Assembly: GCF_000016065.1 (NCBI RefSeq)
Contig: NC_009092.1
Span: 62,001 to 126,000 of the forward strand
DNA length: 64,000 nt
Reading direction: 5' to 3'
Origin: Shewanella loihica PV-4
GTDB lineage: Bacteria > Pseudomonadota > Gammaproteobacteria > Enterobacterales > Shewanellaceae
Below are positions 42,484 through 50,184 of this stretch, piece after piece; the stretch's first letter is position 1; each line of letters starts with the position of its first letter. Below the pieces are notes generated by a model. It saw nothing but the letters and a program-made list of their open reading frames with translations, was not told where the DNA came from and did not search any database. A program made the translations under genes and the position numbers.

Positions 42484-43308
42484 ATGGATTTACTCAGAGG
42501 TTTTGTCTTAGGCTGCCTGCTGCTGTTGGGAGTTACCCCAAGCTGGGCGGCCGAGGTGCCGGCCATCGCCGCCGCCTCCAACATCAAGTTTGCCTTGGAT
42601 AAGATCGCCGCCGACTTTACCCAGGATACGGGCAAGCGGGTGCGCATCTCCTATGGCTCCTCAGGCAACTTCGTGGCGCAGCTGCGTCATGGCGCGCCGT
42701 TCGAACTTTTTCTGTCGGCAGACGACAAATATATCTATCAATTACATAAGCTTGGTGTAACTCAGAGCGACGGTGAGATCTACGCCATTGGGCGTCTGGC
42801 GCTGGCGGCGCCTAAGCGTTCGCCTTTGAGCCTAGATACCGAGCTTGTCGGCGTGAAACGCTTGCTTGAGCAGGGTGAATTGAAGCGTTTTGCCATCGCC
42901 AACCCAGATCACGCTCCCTATGGCGAGCGTGCCCGGGAGGCGCTGCAACATCTGGGACTCTGGCAACCTCTGCAGCCCTATCTCATCTACGGCGAGAACG
43001 TGTCTCAGGCGGCGCAGTTTGCCCTGAGCGGTTCCACCGACGGCGGCATAGTAGCCCTGTCGCTGGCGATGGCGCCTCAGTTTCGCGCCGCCAGCCACTA
43101 TGTGGCCCTGCCGAGCGAGTGGCATTCGCCCATGAATCAGCGCATGGTGCTCACGCCTAAGGCGGGGGAGACCGCCAAAGCCTTCTATGCCTACCTGTCG
43201 CAGGCAAAGGCGAGGGCGGTATTCCTTGAGTTTGGCTTCGGCCTGCCCGCTGACAGCCAGGGTGATGAAGTCGTTGATGCTGCTAACCAGCCGGCCGGAG
43301 ACCACTGA
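42484..43308 (+). CDS. modA: molybdate ABC transporter periplasmic binding protein ModA
   Basis: 274-residue protein with an N-terminal signal peptide (MDLLRGFVLGCLLLLGVTPS, ending WAAE). The mature part is a type II periplasmic binding fold with AAASNIKFALDKIAADFTQD and SYGSSGNFVAQLRHGAPFEL, as in ModA; conserved Ser and Tyr contact molybdate in the family. ATG 42484 follows GAGGGTTGAA; two earlier in-frame starts (42469, 42472) are less likely. It overlaps modB by one base (TGATG). Confidence 0.9.
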   Translation: MDLLRGFVLGCLLLLGVTPSWAAEVPAIAAASNIKFALDKIAADFTQDTGKRVRISYGSSGNFVAQLRHGAPFELFLSADDKYIYQLHKLGVTQSDGEIYAIGRLALAAPKRSPLSLDTELVGVKRLLEQGELKRFAIANPDHAPYGERAREALQHLGLWQPLQPYLIYGENVSQAAQFALSGSTDGGIVALSLAMAPQFRAASHYVALPSEWHSPMNQRMVLTPKAGETAKAFYAYLSQAKARAVFLEFGFGLPADSQGDEVVDAANQPAGDH

Positions 43309-43988
43309 TGGATTGGCAGGCGCTGCTGCTTTCAATCAAGTTAAGCTGTGTCACTGTGCTGGTGTTGATCCCCTTTGCCATCTGGGCCGGTCGCTTCCTG
43401 GCGTACCGTCAGTTTAGAGGCAAGTCCTGGCTGGAGGCGCTGATTATGGTGCCTCTGGTGTTGCCGCCGACGGTGATCGGCTACTACCTGCTGGTGGGGC
43501 TGGGCAGCCAATCCTGGCTGGGTCAGACGTTAGAAGCCCTGCTGGGGCAGCAGCTGGTGTTCCATTTCTCTGGCCTGGTGGTGGCCTCAGTGCTGGTCAA
43601 TATTCCCTTTGCCATACAGCCGATTCAGCGCGCCTTCGAGTCTGTGCCCGAAGAGGTACGCGACGCCGGTGCCTGCTGCGGCATGAGCCCGGCCAAGGTG
43701 TTGTTTAAGATAGAGCTGCCCCTGGTGTGGCCCGGTGTGCTAACCGCGCTGGTGCTCTGTTTCTCCCATGTACTGGGCGAGTTTGGTGTGGTGTTGATGA
43801 TGGGCGGTAATATCGCCGGCGAGACCAAGACGATCGCCATCTCCATCTATGACAGCGTGCAGGCGTTCGATTTCGCCGCAGCTGGGCAGATGTCACTGTT
43901 GCTCCTGCTGTTTGCCATTACCGCGTTGGCGCTCACCACGAGCCTATCCCGTCGATTAGGAGGCGTGAGTGTCTCAAGACGTCGCTGA
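43308..43988 (+). CDS. modB: molybdate ABC transporter permease ModB
   Basis: 226-residue inner-membrane permease with five or six hydrophobic segments. The EAA loop reads EEVRDAGACCGMSPAKVLFKIELPL, which contacts ModC. The start overlaps the modA stop by one base. modC begins 20 bases before its end. Together ModABC import molybdate for the formate dehydrogenases and other enzymes of the cell. Confidence 0.92.
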   Translation: MDWQALLLSIKLSCVTVLVLIPFAIWAGRFLAYRQFRGKSWLEALIMVPLVLPPTVIGYYLLVGLGSQSWLGQTLEALLGQQLVFHFSGLVVASVLVNIPFAIQPIQRAFESVPEEVRDAGACCGMSPAKVLFKIELPLVWPGVLTALVLCFSHVLGEFGVVLMMGGNIAGETKTIAISIYDSVQAFDFAAAGQMSLLLLLFAITALALTTSLSRRLGGVSVSRRR

Positions 43989-45078
43989 TCTCAGTTGTAA
44001 GATCTTTCAGCAAGAGGGCATCGCCCTGGACGCCGAGTTTGTCTGCAAGGCAGGCGAGGTGCTGGCGGTTGTTGGTCCCTCGGGCGGCGGTAAGTCGACC
44101 CTGATGCGGATGATCGCCGGCCTGACCAAGCCTGAGTCGGGCGAGATTCGCTATGGTGACAGCGTCTGGTTCAGCAGCGAGAGCGGCCGTTATCTTACGC
44201 CTCAGCAACGCCACCTTGGCTATGTACCGCAGCATTTTGGCCTGTTTCCTAACATGACGGCGCTGGCCAACGTAGTGGCGGCGCTGGATCATATTCCTAA
44301 GGCTGAGCGGGTCGCGCGGGCCAAAGACTGGCTCGAGCGGGTAAACCTTCACGGTCTGCCGGACAGGCTGCCGGCCAACCTGTCCGGCGGGCAACGCCAG
44401 CGGGTGGCCCTGGCCAGGGCCCTGGCCCGAGAGCCAAGAGTCCTGCTGCTGGATGAGCCTTTCTCCGCCGTCGACAGGGAGACCCGCGAGCGTCTCTATC
44501 TCGAACTGGCCCGGCTCAAGGAGCAGCTGGCGATCCCTGTGATCATGGTGACCCACGATCTCAACGAGGCGCTGCTGCTGGCGGATCGCATGATCCTCAT
44601 CAGTCAGGGCACCTTGCTGCAGCAAGGCAGTCCGCGGGAGGTGTTGAGCCGTCCGCGCAACGAGGCGGTTGCCAAACAGATGGGGCTGAGAAACCTGTTC
44701 GACGCCCATGTGGTGGCCCAGGAGGCGGAGCGGCAGATCACCTGGCTCAGGTTTGGCGAGCATCTGATTGCCGGCAACTACTGCGAGCAGCTGGCCATAG
44801 GTGCCAAGGTGCGCTGGGTGATCCCCAATCAGGGGGTGAGGTTTAACTCCATTACCAAGGGGCGCCTGTGCCGCAGCTTCAACAAGCTCAGCATCACCAT
44901 AGAGTCCTGCCTCAGCATGGGGGAGACCATGCGCATCCTCGCCAGTATCAAGGGGGTGAAGCATCACCTTAATGCCGAGGTGCCGCTGCATTTCGCCCAA
45001 AAGATGGGCCTGGCGCCCGGCGTGGAAACAGAGGTGGCCCTCAAGTCTGAGCTGATCCATATCCTGGAAAATGACTAA
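43969..45078 (+). CDS. modC: molybdate ABC transporter ATP-binding protein ModC
   Basis: 369-residue ATPase. Walker A GPSGGGKST (about residue 38), signature LSGGQRQRVAL, Walker B VLLLDEPFSAVD, and H-loop in VTHDLNEALLLADR. A C-terminal TOBE domain (about 290-365) probably binds molybdate and gives feedback control. GTG 43969 follows TAGGAGGCGTGA and lies inside modB. Completes the moa-mod block. Confidence 0.92.
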   Translation: MSQDVADLSCKIFQQEGIALDAEFVCKAGEVLAVVGPSGGGKSTLMRMIAGLTKPESGEIRYGDSVWFSSESGRYLTPQQRHLGYVPQHFGLFPNMTALANVVAALDHIPKAERVARAKDWLERVNLHGLPDRLPANLSGGQRQRVALARALAREPRVLLLDEPFSAVDRETRERLYLELARLKEQLAIPVIMVTHDLNEALLLADRMILISQGTLLQQGSPREVLSRPRNEAVAKQMGLRNLFDAHVVAQEAERQITWLRFGEHLIAGNYCEQLAIGAKVRWVIPNQGVRFNSITKGRLCRSFNKLSITIESCLSMGETMRILASIKGVKHHLNAEVPLHFAQKMGLAPGVETEVALKSELIHILEND

Positions 45079-45181
45079 GCTGTTACGTCGCTGAATAGAA
45101 TATGATCAATCCTTAATACGGCTTCCATCTCCCCGATAATTGCCGTCATCTATCCTTGGGTATTAAGACTCGAGGAGACAC

Positions 45182-45541
45182 ATGATGCAGAAGAAACTCA
45201 CCGGCACCCTAATCCTTTCTTGCGTACTCACCCTACCTGCCTTCGCCGCCTATAACGGCCCCAAGGCGGGCGGGGTGATCCAGCAAGCTAGCGACGCCCA
45301 CACGGCCAAAGATGACACACCAGTGGAGCTGACAGGCAAGCTGATCAAGAGCCTGGGCGATGAGAAATACCTGTTTCGCGACAGCAGCGGCGAAGTCGAG
45401 GTGGAGATAGACAACGCCCTGTGGCGCGACATAGAGGTCTCCAGTGACACAACTGTCACCCTGAGGGGCGAGGTGGACGACGAATGGCGCGGTATCGAGA
45501 TAGAGATCGACAGCATAGAGTTGGTGGATCAGGCGCATTAG
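45182..45541 (+). CDS. YgiW/YdeI-family OB-fold periplasmic protein
   Basis: 119-residue protein with a signal peptide (ends LPAFA) and a BOF (bacterial OB-fold) domain: NGPKAGGVIQQASDAHTAKDD, then DDTPVELTGKLIKSLGDEKY, then LFRDSSGEVEVEIDNALW. This family is linked to stress tolerance, as is YgiW. ATG 45182 or 45185 after GAGGAGACAC. It lies upstream of the PepSY/two-component genes, with its own terminator between. Location: periplasm. Confidence 0.85.
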   Translation: MMQKKLTGTLILSCVLTLPAFAAYNGPKAGGVIQQASDAHTAKDDTPVELTGKLIKSLGDEKYLFRDSSGEVEVEIDNALWRDIEVSSDTTVTLRGEVDDEWRGIEIEIDSIELVDQAH

Positions 45542-45626
45542 GCCGAGACCAAAGCGCTGGCAGGGGTGAAATGGGCCAAATGAGTTTAAACTAAATTTAA
45601 TCTTGAAAGCCCCAAGCCCCTCGTCT

Positions 45627-45650
45627 ATCCCATTGGTACTGGGATTTTTT
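45627..45650 (+). terminator. intrinsic terminator after the OB-fold gene
   Basis: ATCCCA (45627-45632) and TGGGAT (45640-45645) pair around seven bases, followed by six T residues. Confidence 0.8.
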
Positions 45651-45691
45651 GCGTGTAAGATACCGATATTGAAGAATTTAATGGAGGAGCT

Positions 45692-46228
45692 ATGGCTCGT
45701 TGGTTTATCAGTTTAATGCTGTTGTCTGGACTGGCGGGGGTGAATGCGGCCCAGGCCAATCCGGCAGTGCTTGAGTTGCTATCGGATAGCCAAAGCCTGA
45801 CTCCACAGAAGATGATCCTGCAGGCGGAGAAGAGCTACCCTGGGGTGATATCCGAGTTTCAGATCGATGTGGAAAATGGTCAGTTGATCTATGAGATCAG
45901 CATGATCAACACCAAGGACGACACCATCAGCGAATTTGAGTTTTGGGCGAAAGATGGCCGACTCATTCGCCAGAAGGTGGAGGCCCTCGAGGCCGACGAT
46001 AAGGATGAGCTCAAGGCGGTGCGCCTGCTCAAAGAGATGGAGCAGAGCTTCTCGCAACTGCTTAAGCTCGCCATGGGTGACAGCAACGCCCATATTCTCG
46101 AGGCGCAGCTGGATCACGACCTGGGCATCAGCTACTTGGAACTCAAGCTTATCGATGCCAACGGCAAACATAAGATAGCCTTCGATATCGAAAATCAGCG
46201 GCCTTTGCCCCTGTTGAAGTGGGATTAA
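45692..46228 (+). CDS. PepSY-domain periplasmic protein
   Basis: 178-residue exported protein: signal peptide (ends NAAQA). Two PepSY-like units are visible, one around MILQAEKSYPGVISEFQIDV...YEISM and one around QLLKLAMGDSNAHILEAQLD...YLELKLI. PepSY proteins modulate sensors or proteases. It is followed after 3 bases by the OmpR regulator gene, so the three genes are an operon and this protein may feed the kinase. ATG 45692 follows ATGGAGGAGCT. Confidence 0.85.
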   Translation: MARWFISLMLLSGLAGVNAAQANPAVLELLSDSQSLTPQKMILQAEKSYPGVISEFQIDVENGQLIYEISMINTKDDTISEFEFWAKDGRLIRQKVEALEADDKDELKAVRLLKEMEQSFSQLLKLAMGDSNAHILEAQLDHDLGISYLELKLIDANGKHKIAFDIENQRPLPLLKWD

Positions 46229-46231
46229 CAG

Positions 46232-46909
46232 ATGAAAATATTACTGGTAGAAGATGATGCGACCACCACAGAGTATGTGGTCAAGGGATTTGCCGAACAG
46301 GGGCACAATATCGAAACCGCTAGCGACGGCCATCAGGGCCTGCTGCTGGCCACCAGTATGCAGTATGACCTGGTGATACTGGATCGCATGCTGCCGCAGC
46401 TCGACGGCCTCAAGCTATTGGCGGCGCTGCGCGCGACCGGCAACCAGACACCGGTACTCATCCTGTCGGCGCTGAGCCATGTGGATGAGCGCGTCAAGGG
46501 CCTCAGGGCCGGTGGCGACGACTACATGACCAAGCCTTTTGCCTTCTCCGAACTCTTGGTGCGCGCCGAGAAGCTGATGCAGCGTGGTAACTCCGCGCCG
46601 GCGCAGACAGAGCTTAAGGTGGGCGAGTTGGTCATGGAACTGCTGACCCGCAAGGTAACCCTGGCGGGCAGTGAGATCTTGTTGCAACCCAAAGAATTTC
46701 AATTGCTCAAGTACTTGATGGAACACCCGAATCAGGTGATCAGCCGCACCCTCTTGTTCGAGGCGGTGTGGGATTACCATTTCGATCCTCGCACCAATGT
46801 GATCGACGTGCATATCGCTAAGCTGAGACGTAAGTTTGAAGAGCTGGGCTTTGGCGAGCTGATTGAAACGGTTCGAGGGGCTGGCTATCGCCTCCGTCAA
46901 GGGCATTAG
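46232..46909 (+). CDS. OmpR-family response regulator
   Basis: 225-residue regulator: receiver (about 1-115) with ILLVEDDATTTEYV, phospho-acceptor Asp in LVILDRMLPQLDG and K in YMTKPFAF; C-terminal winged helix with VISRTLLFEAVWDYHFD and RRKFEELGFGELIETVRGAGYRL. ATG 46232. It overlaps the next gene, a sensor kinase, by up to 47 bases, which implies coupling. Confidence 0.92.
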   Translation: MKILLVEDDATTTEYVVKGFAEQGHNIETASDGHQGLLLATSMQYDLVILDRMLPQLDGLKLLAALRATGNQTPVLILSALSHVDERVKGLRAGGDDYMTKPFAFSELLVRAEKLMQRGNSAPAQTELKVGELVMELLTRKVTLAGSEILLQPKEFQLLKYLMEHPNQVISRTLLFEAVWDYHFDPRTNVIDVHIAKLRRKFEELGFGELIETVRGAGYRLRQGH

Positions 46910-48218
46910 ACCCTATCAGAGTAGTGCCTGGCGCATTACCATCATCTTCTCTGCCCTGGTGACCCTGATTATCGGCACCCTGTTGTTTGGCATGTATCGT
47001 CAATTGATCAACGAGCAGGAGCTGCAGACTAATCAGCACCTGGCGGCAGAAAAACTGCGTTATCAGCAGATGGCGCTCACCCTGGACAGACGCAGCTTTG
47101 CCACCCAGATCCGCACTGCCGATCCCAAGACGGCCCTGGTGGTGTGGCGCAGCTCGCTGGATCTGGTGGGGGCCCTGAGCCTGATGCCCGATGACATGCC
47201 GCTGCTGCCGGAGACGCGTGACTTTCCCATTCTTACCAGCGGGCCGGACAAGCTGCATATCTTAACCGGTGGCCTGGTGATCACCCGTTATGGTCCCGTA
47301 CTGATCGCAACCCGTACCGATCAGCTGGCCACCCTGATTGAGCGCTTCGTCAACGCGGCCATCACGGCGCTGATGTTGACTATCGTGTTGACCCTGGCCC
47401 TAGGCTACCTGTTTTCCAAGGCGATTCTGCGCCGCCTGGTGCAGTACAACCGCCTGAGTCGCCGCATCGAGCGGGGCGAGTATTCCACCCGTCTGCCGGT
47501 GAGCTGGCGCCAGGATGAGTTTGACATGCTGGCGGGCAACTTCAACCAGGTGTTGGATACCCTGGAGGCTAACCTGCACGCGGTGCGCGGCGCCACTGAC
47601 AATATCGCCCACGATCTCAGAACTCCGCTGTCTCATCTGAGGATAGGCCTGGAGCAGTTACCGCAGAGGCCCGCCGAGGAGCTGGACGAGGCCAGCGCGA
47701 TTCTGATCGAGGAGCTGGATCACTGCCTGGCGACCTTCGATGCCATGTTATCTCTCACTCGCATCGAGGAGGGGCAGCAGGATCTCGAGCTACAACCCTT
47801 GAGCCTTAACGACTTGTGTCAGGACTTGTTTGAGATGGCCGAGGCGATGGCCGAGTCCAATGGCCAGACCCTAAGCCTGTCACTGGACCAAGACTATAGC
47901 GTGATGGGGGATAAATACCTGCTGTTCCAGGCGCTGTTTAACCTGGTGGACAACGCCATCAAGTATTCCGGCGAGGGCGCCAAGATAGAGATAATCCAGC
48001 AAGGCAATGAAATACTGATCCGCGATAACGGGCCGGGGATCCCGGATGATGCCACCGAGAAGGTGTTCGATCGTCTGGTGCGTTTGGACCCGAGCCGTCA
48101 CAACAAGGGCACGGGATTGGGGCTTTCGCTGGTCAAGGCTATCCTGCAACGTCATAATGCCCGCATCGAGCTCTCCGACAACCAGCCTGGGCTGCAGGTG
48201 AGCATACGTTTTTCATAG
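46863..48218 (+). CDS. sensor histidine kinase
   Basis: Up to 451 residues. Two transmembrane segments (about 22-45 and 165-190) flank a periplasmic domain; then HAMP, H-box (TDNIAHDLRTPLSHLRIGLE), N-box (NLVDNAIKYSGEG) and G-boxes (RDNGPGIPD, then GTGLGLSLVKAIL). The start is uncertain: no ATG or GTG occurs early in this frame. TTG at 46863 is the likely start, and it lies inside the upstream regulator gene. It partners the OmpR regulator and probably the PepSY protein. Stimulus unknown. Confidence 0.85.
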   Translation: MKRFEGLAIASVKGIRPYQSSAWRITIIFSALVTLIIGTLLFGMYRQLINEQELQTNQHLAAEKLRYQQMALTLDRRSFATQIRTADPKTALVVWRSSLDLVGALSLMPDDMPLLPETRDFPILTSGPDKLHILTGGLVITRYGPVLIATRTDQLATLIERFVNAAITALMLTIVLTLALGYLFSKAILRRLVQYNRLSRRIERGEYSTRLPVSWRQDEFDMLAGNFNQVLDTLEANLHAVRGATDNIAHDLRTPLSHLRIGLEQLPQRPAEELDEASAILIEELDHCLATFDAMLSLTRIEEGQQDLELQPLSLNDLCQDLFEMAEAMAESNGQTLSLSLDQDYSVMGDKYLLFQALFNLVDNAIKYSGEGAKIEIIQQGNEILIRDNGPGIPDDATEKVFDRLVRLDPSRHNKGTGLGLSLVKAILQRHNARIELSDNQPGLQVSIRFS

Positions 48219-48230
48219 GGCCGACATTCC

Positions 48231-48905
48231 ATGTACAAGATCATTGCCGACGAGACCGACTTTCTGGTGATCGACAAGGCGCCGGGCGTTCATTTTCACA
48301 GCCAGGACGGTAGCGCCGGCGTGATGGCGCAGCTGGAGAGTGATCTCGATATCAAGCTCTATTCTGTGCATCGCCTGGATACCATGACATCTGGCCTGCT
48401 GCTGTTTGCCAAGTCGAGCGAGGCGGCGGCAGCTTTTACCCAGCGCTTTAGCGAACACAAGGTGCAGAAGTACTATCTGGCGCTGGCCAAGGGCAAGCCG
48501 AAGAAGAAGCAGGGCAGTATAGTGGGTGACATGGCCAAGTCCCGTCGCAGCATGTACAAGCTGCTGCGCAGCAAGGAGAATCCGGCGATCACCCAGTTTT
48601 TCTCTCAGTCGGTGGCCGAGGGGCTGCGCCTCTATCTGCTTAAGCCGCTGAGTGGCAAGACACACCAACTCAGGGTGGCGCTGGCCAGCCTTGGGGTGCC
48701 GATTCTCGGTGACCAACTCTATGGTGGCGAGGATGCCGACCGTGGCTACCTGCATGCCTATGCCTTAGGCTTTGAGTGGCAGGGGCAGGCGTATGCCTAT
48801 CATCAGGCCCCGGAGCAGGGCGAGGCATTTAGCCTGGATGGGGTAAAAAACCAGTTGCAAACATGGAGTAAGCCTGAGAAGTTAGATTGGCCAAAACGAA
48901 ATTGA
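48231..48905 (+). CDS. RluA-family pseudouridine synthase
   Basis: 224-residue enzyme converting uridine to pseudouridine in RNA. The catalytic motif is YSVHRLDTMTSGLLLF (about residues 43-58), where the Asp is catalytic, and the later LSGKTHQLRVALASLGVPILGD matches RluA proteins. It lacks an S4 domain. Its RNA target cannot be inferred. ATG 48231 has a weak ribosome binding site, 12 bases after the kinase stop. Confidence 0.9.
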   Translation: MYKIIADETDFLVIDKAPGVHFHSQDGSAGVMAQLESDLDIKLYSVHRLDTMTSGLLLFAKSSEAAAAFTQRFSEHKVQKYYLALAKGKPKKKQGSIVGDMAKSRRSMYKLLRSKENPAITQFFSQSVAEGLRLYLLKPLSGKTHQLRVALASLGVPILGDQLYGGEDADRGYLHAYALGFEWQGQAYAYHQAPEQGEAFSLDGVKNQLQTWSKPEKLDWPKRN

Positions 48906-48926
48906 TTTAATTAAGGAAGCCCGTCT

Positions 48927-49094
48927 ATGGATACCAATAAACTTCTGCTGGTCATCATCGCCATCCTGTTGCCACCGGTTGCCGTCTTCTTGAAGAGCGG
49001 TGTCGGCAAGGATCTGCTGATCAACATCATTCTCTGCCTGCTGTTCTTTATCCCAGGCCTGCTGCACGCCCTTTGGGTGGTGACTAAGTCTTAG
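48927..49094 (+). CDS. small YqaE/Pmp3-family membrane protein
   Basis: 55-residue membrane protein with two hydrophobic segments (about residues 6-22 and 30-50). The LLPPVAVFLKSGVGKDLLIN centre is the Pmp3/YqaE motif. ATG 48927 follows AAGGAAGCCCGTCT, so the start is supported. In other organisms Pmp3 proteins affect membrane potential and salt tolerance. A 16- and 22-bp tandem repeat array starts at its stop codon. Confidence 0.88.
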   Translation: MDTNKLLLVIIAILLPPVAVFLKSGVGKDLLINIILCLLFFIPGLLHALWVVTKS

Positions 49095-49176
49095 GTGTGC
49101 TAAGTCTTAATGGGGCAAAGTCTTAGTGAGGCTCAGTCTTAGCTTGTTAGAGGCTAAGTCTTAGCTTGTTTGAGAC
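49085..49176 (+). repeat. tandem repeat array starting at the Pmp3-like stop codon
   Basis: Three 16-base units (49085-49100, 49101-49116, 49117-49132) and two 22-base units (49133-49154, 49155-49176), all built on (T)AAGTCTTAG. The first contains the stop codon of the Pmp3-like gene. Not a CRISPR array: units are adjacent without spacers. Confidence 0.85.
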
Positions 49177-49184
49177 TACATGAT

Positions 49185-49210
49185 AGCGCGGCCTAGGCTG
49201 CGCTTTTTTT
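49185..49210 (+). terminator. intrinsic terminator after the repeat array
   Basis: AGCGCGGC (49185-49192) pairs with GCTGCGCT-type bases at 49197-49204 (one G-T pair), followed by a T-run. Confidence 0.75.
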
Positions 49211-49319
49211 ATGGCTGATTGTCACCCTTATCCTGAACTATGAGTTCAGGTGTCCCGCCTTTTTCTCTGCATCCTTAGCGGCCAGACTAACTTCTCTTAA
49301 CATGAATGAGGGAGAGAAG

Positions 49320-49721
49320 ATGAATAAGATCTGGAGTCCGCATACCCTGGCGGCCCCTGCGGCCAACTACCATCAATGTGCGCTGGTTTCACAGCCCTCG
49401 CGCTGGCTGAATATTGCCGGGCAGCTGGGTATAGACCAGCAGGGCACACTTGCGCCTGATACCGAGGGGCAGATAGTACAGGCATGGGAGAACTTACGCG
49501 CCGTGCTACAGGCCAACGACATGGACCTGCAAGACTTGGTATCGGTGCGCCTCTATCTGGTTGACCGTGGCGATCTGCCTGCTTACCAAGCCGCCAAGGC
49601 GCGTTTAGGCTTCGATGTGGGCGGACTGCCGACCACCTTGCTCTTCGTTCAGGGGCTGTTCGACCCGCTGTGGCGGGTAGAGATAGAGGCGCAGGCGGCT
49701 AAGGTATTCGAGGGGGACTAG
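49320..49721 (+). CDS. RidA-family protein
   Basis: 133-residue trimeric RidA/YjgF-type protein, often hydrolysing reactive enamine or imine intermediates. Family features: SRWLNIAGQLGIDQQGTLAP, AWENLRAVLQANDMDLQDLV and a C-terminal LPTTLLFVQGLFDP, with VEIEAQAAKV. The usual arginine of RidA in the C-terminal part of the family motif (C/PxR..) is not obvious here, so activity may differ. ATG 49320 follows GAGGGAGAGAAG; a start at 49302 is possible. Confidence 0.85.
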   Translation: MNKIWSPHTLAAPAANYHQCALVSQPSRWLNIAGQLGIDQQGTLAPDTEGQIVQAWENLRAVLQANDMDLQDLVSVRLYLVDRGDLPAYQAAKARLGFDVGGLPTTLLFVQGLFDPLWRVEIEAQAAKVFEGD

Positions 49722-49822
49722 GCGGCTTTCGCTGTACACAAGCTGAACTGACTTGCGTTAAAATTGTACTGTTAACTTTTTGATAACCCAATGGGGCGGC
49801 GTTTTAGGCTATAATCGCCGCC

Positions 49823-49978
49823 ATGAACAGAAAGAAGAAAATCAATCAAACACTTAAGGCCAAGGCGAAGAAGGCGAACGCTAAACTTCATCGCTCAGGT
49901 AAGCCTAAGTATATCGCCAAAGCCGAACGCGAACGACTCGCCGAGGCGGCAGAAGCACCCGCTGAATTCGTCTCTTAG
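49823..49978 (+). CDS. DUF2986 small basic protein
   Basis: 51-residue protein, very lysine-rich: RKKKINQTLKAKAKKANAKL, ending PAEFVS. DUF2986 proteins occur in Shewanella and Vibrio and have no known role. ATG 49823; no strong Shine-Dalgarno, but the composition and conservation argue for coding. A weak CCCC/GGGG hairpin lies downstream. Confidence 0.8.
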   Translation: MNRKKKINQTLKAKAKKANAKLHRSGKPKYIAKAERERLAEAAEAPAEFVS

Positions 49979-50110
49979 ATTAGAGACCTTCCTCAATTTA
50001 TTTTCATTCGTCCCCTTGGGGCTTTTCGCCGACCTCTTTCCCTCGTTAGCCTTTGGACGGGCTACACTTTGGAGATATGTCCGGCGTGGGCGACCCAAGA
50101 CCGGGTAATG

Positions 50111-50137
50111 ATTGGGCGGCTGAACAGCCCACCCAAT
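50111..50137 (+). other. leader hairpin upstream of gltS
   Basis: ATTGGG-c-GGCT (50111-50121) pairs with AGCC-ca-CCCAAT... (50126-50137) around GAAC. It lies about 50 bases before the gltS start and would be in the leader. No T-run follows. Confidence 0.45.
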
Positions 50138-50184
50138 GACAAGGCAAGATAGGCAGGTATGGCTATCGCCTAATAAGGAGAACC

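Noticed and set aside
43933..45060. 375-codon open frame opposite modC
   Set aside because: It is an antisense shadow of an unmistakable ABC ATPase.
49085..49176. Possible CRISPR array
   Set aside because: Units of 16 and 22 bp are directly adjacent with no unique spacers, and no cas gene is present.
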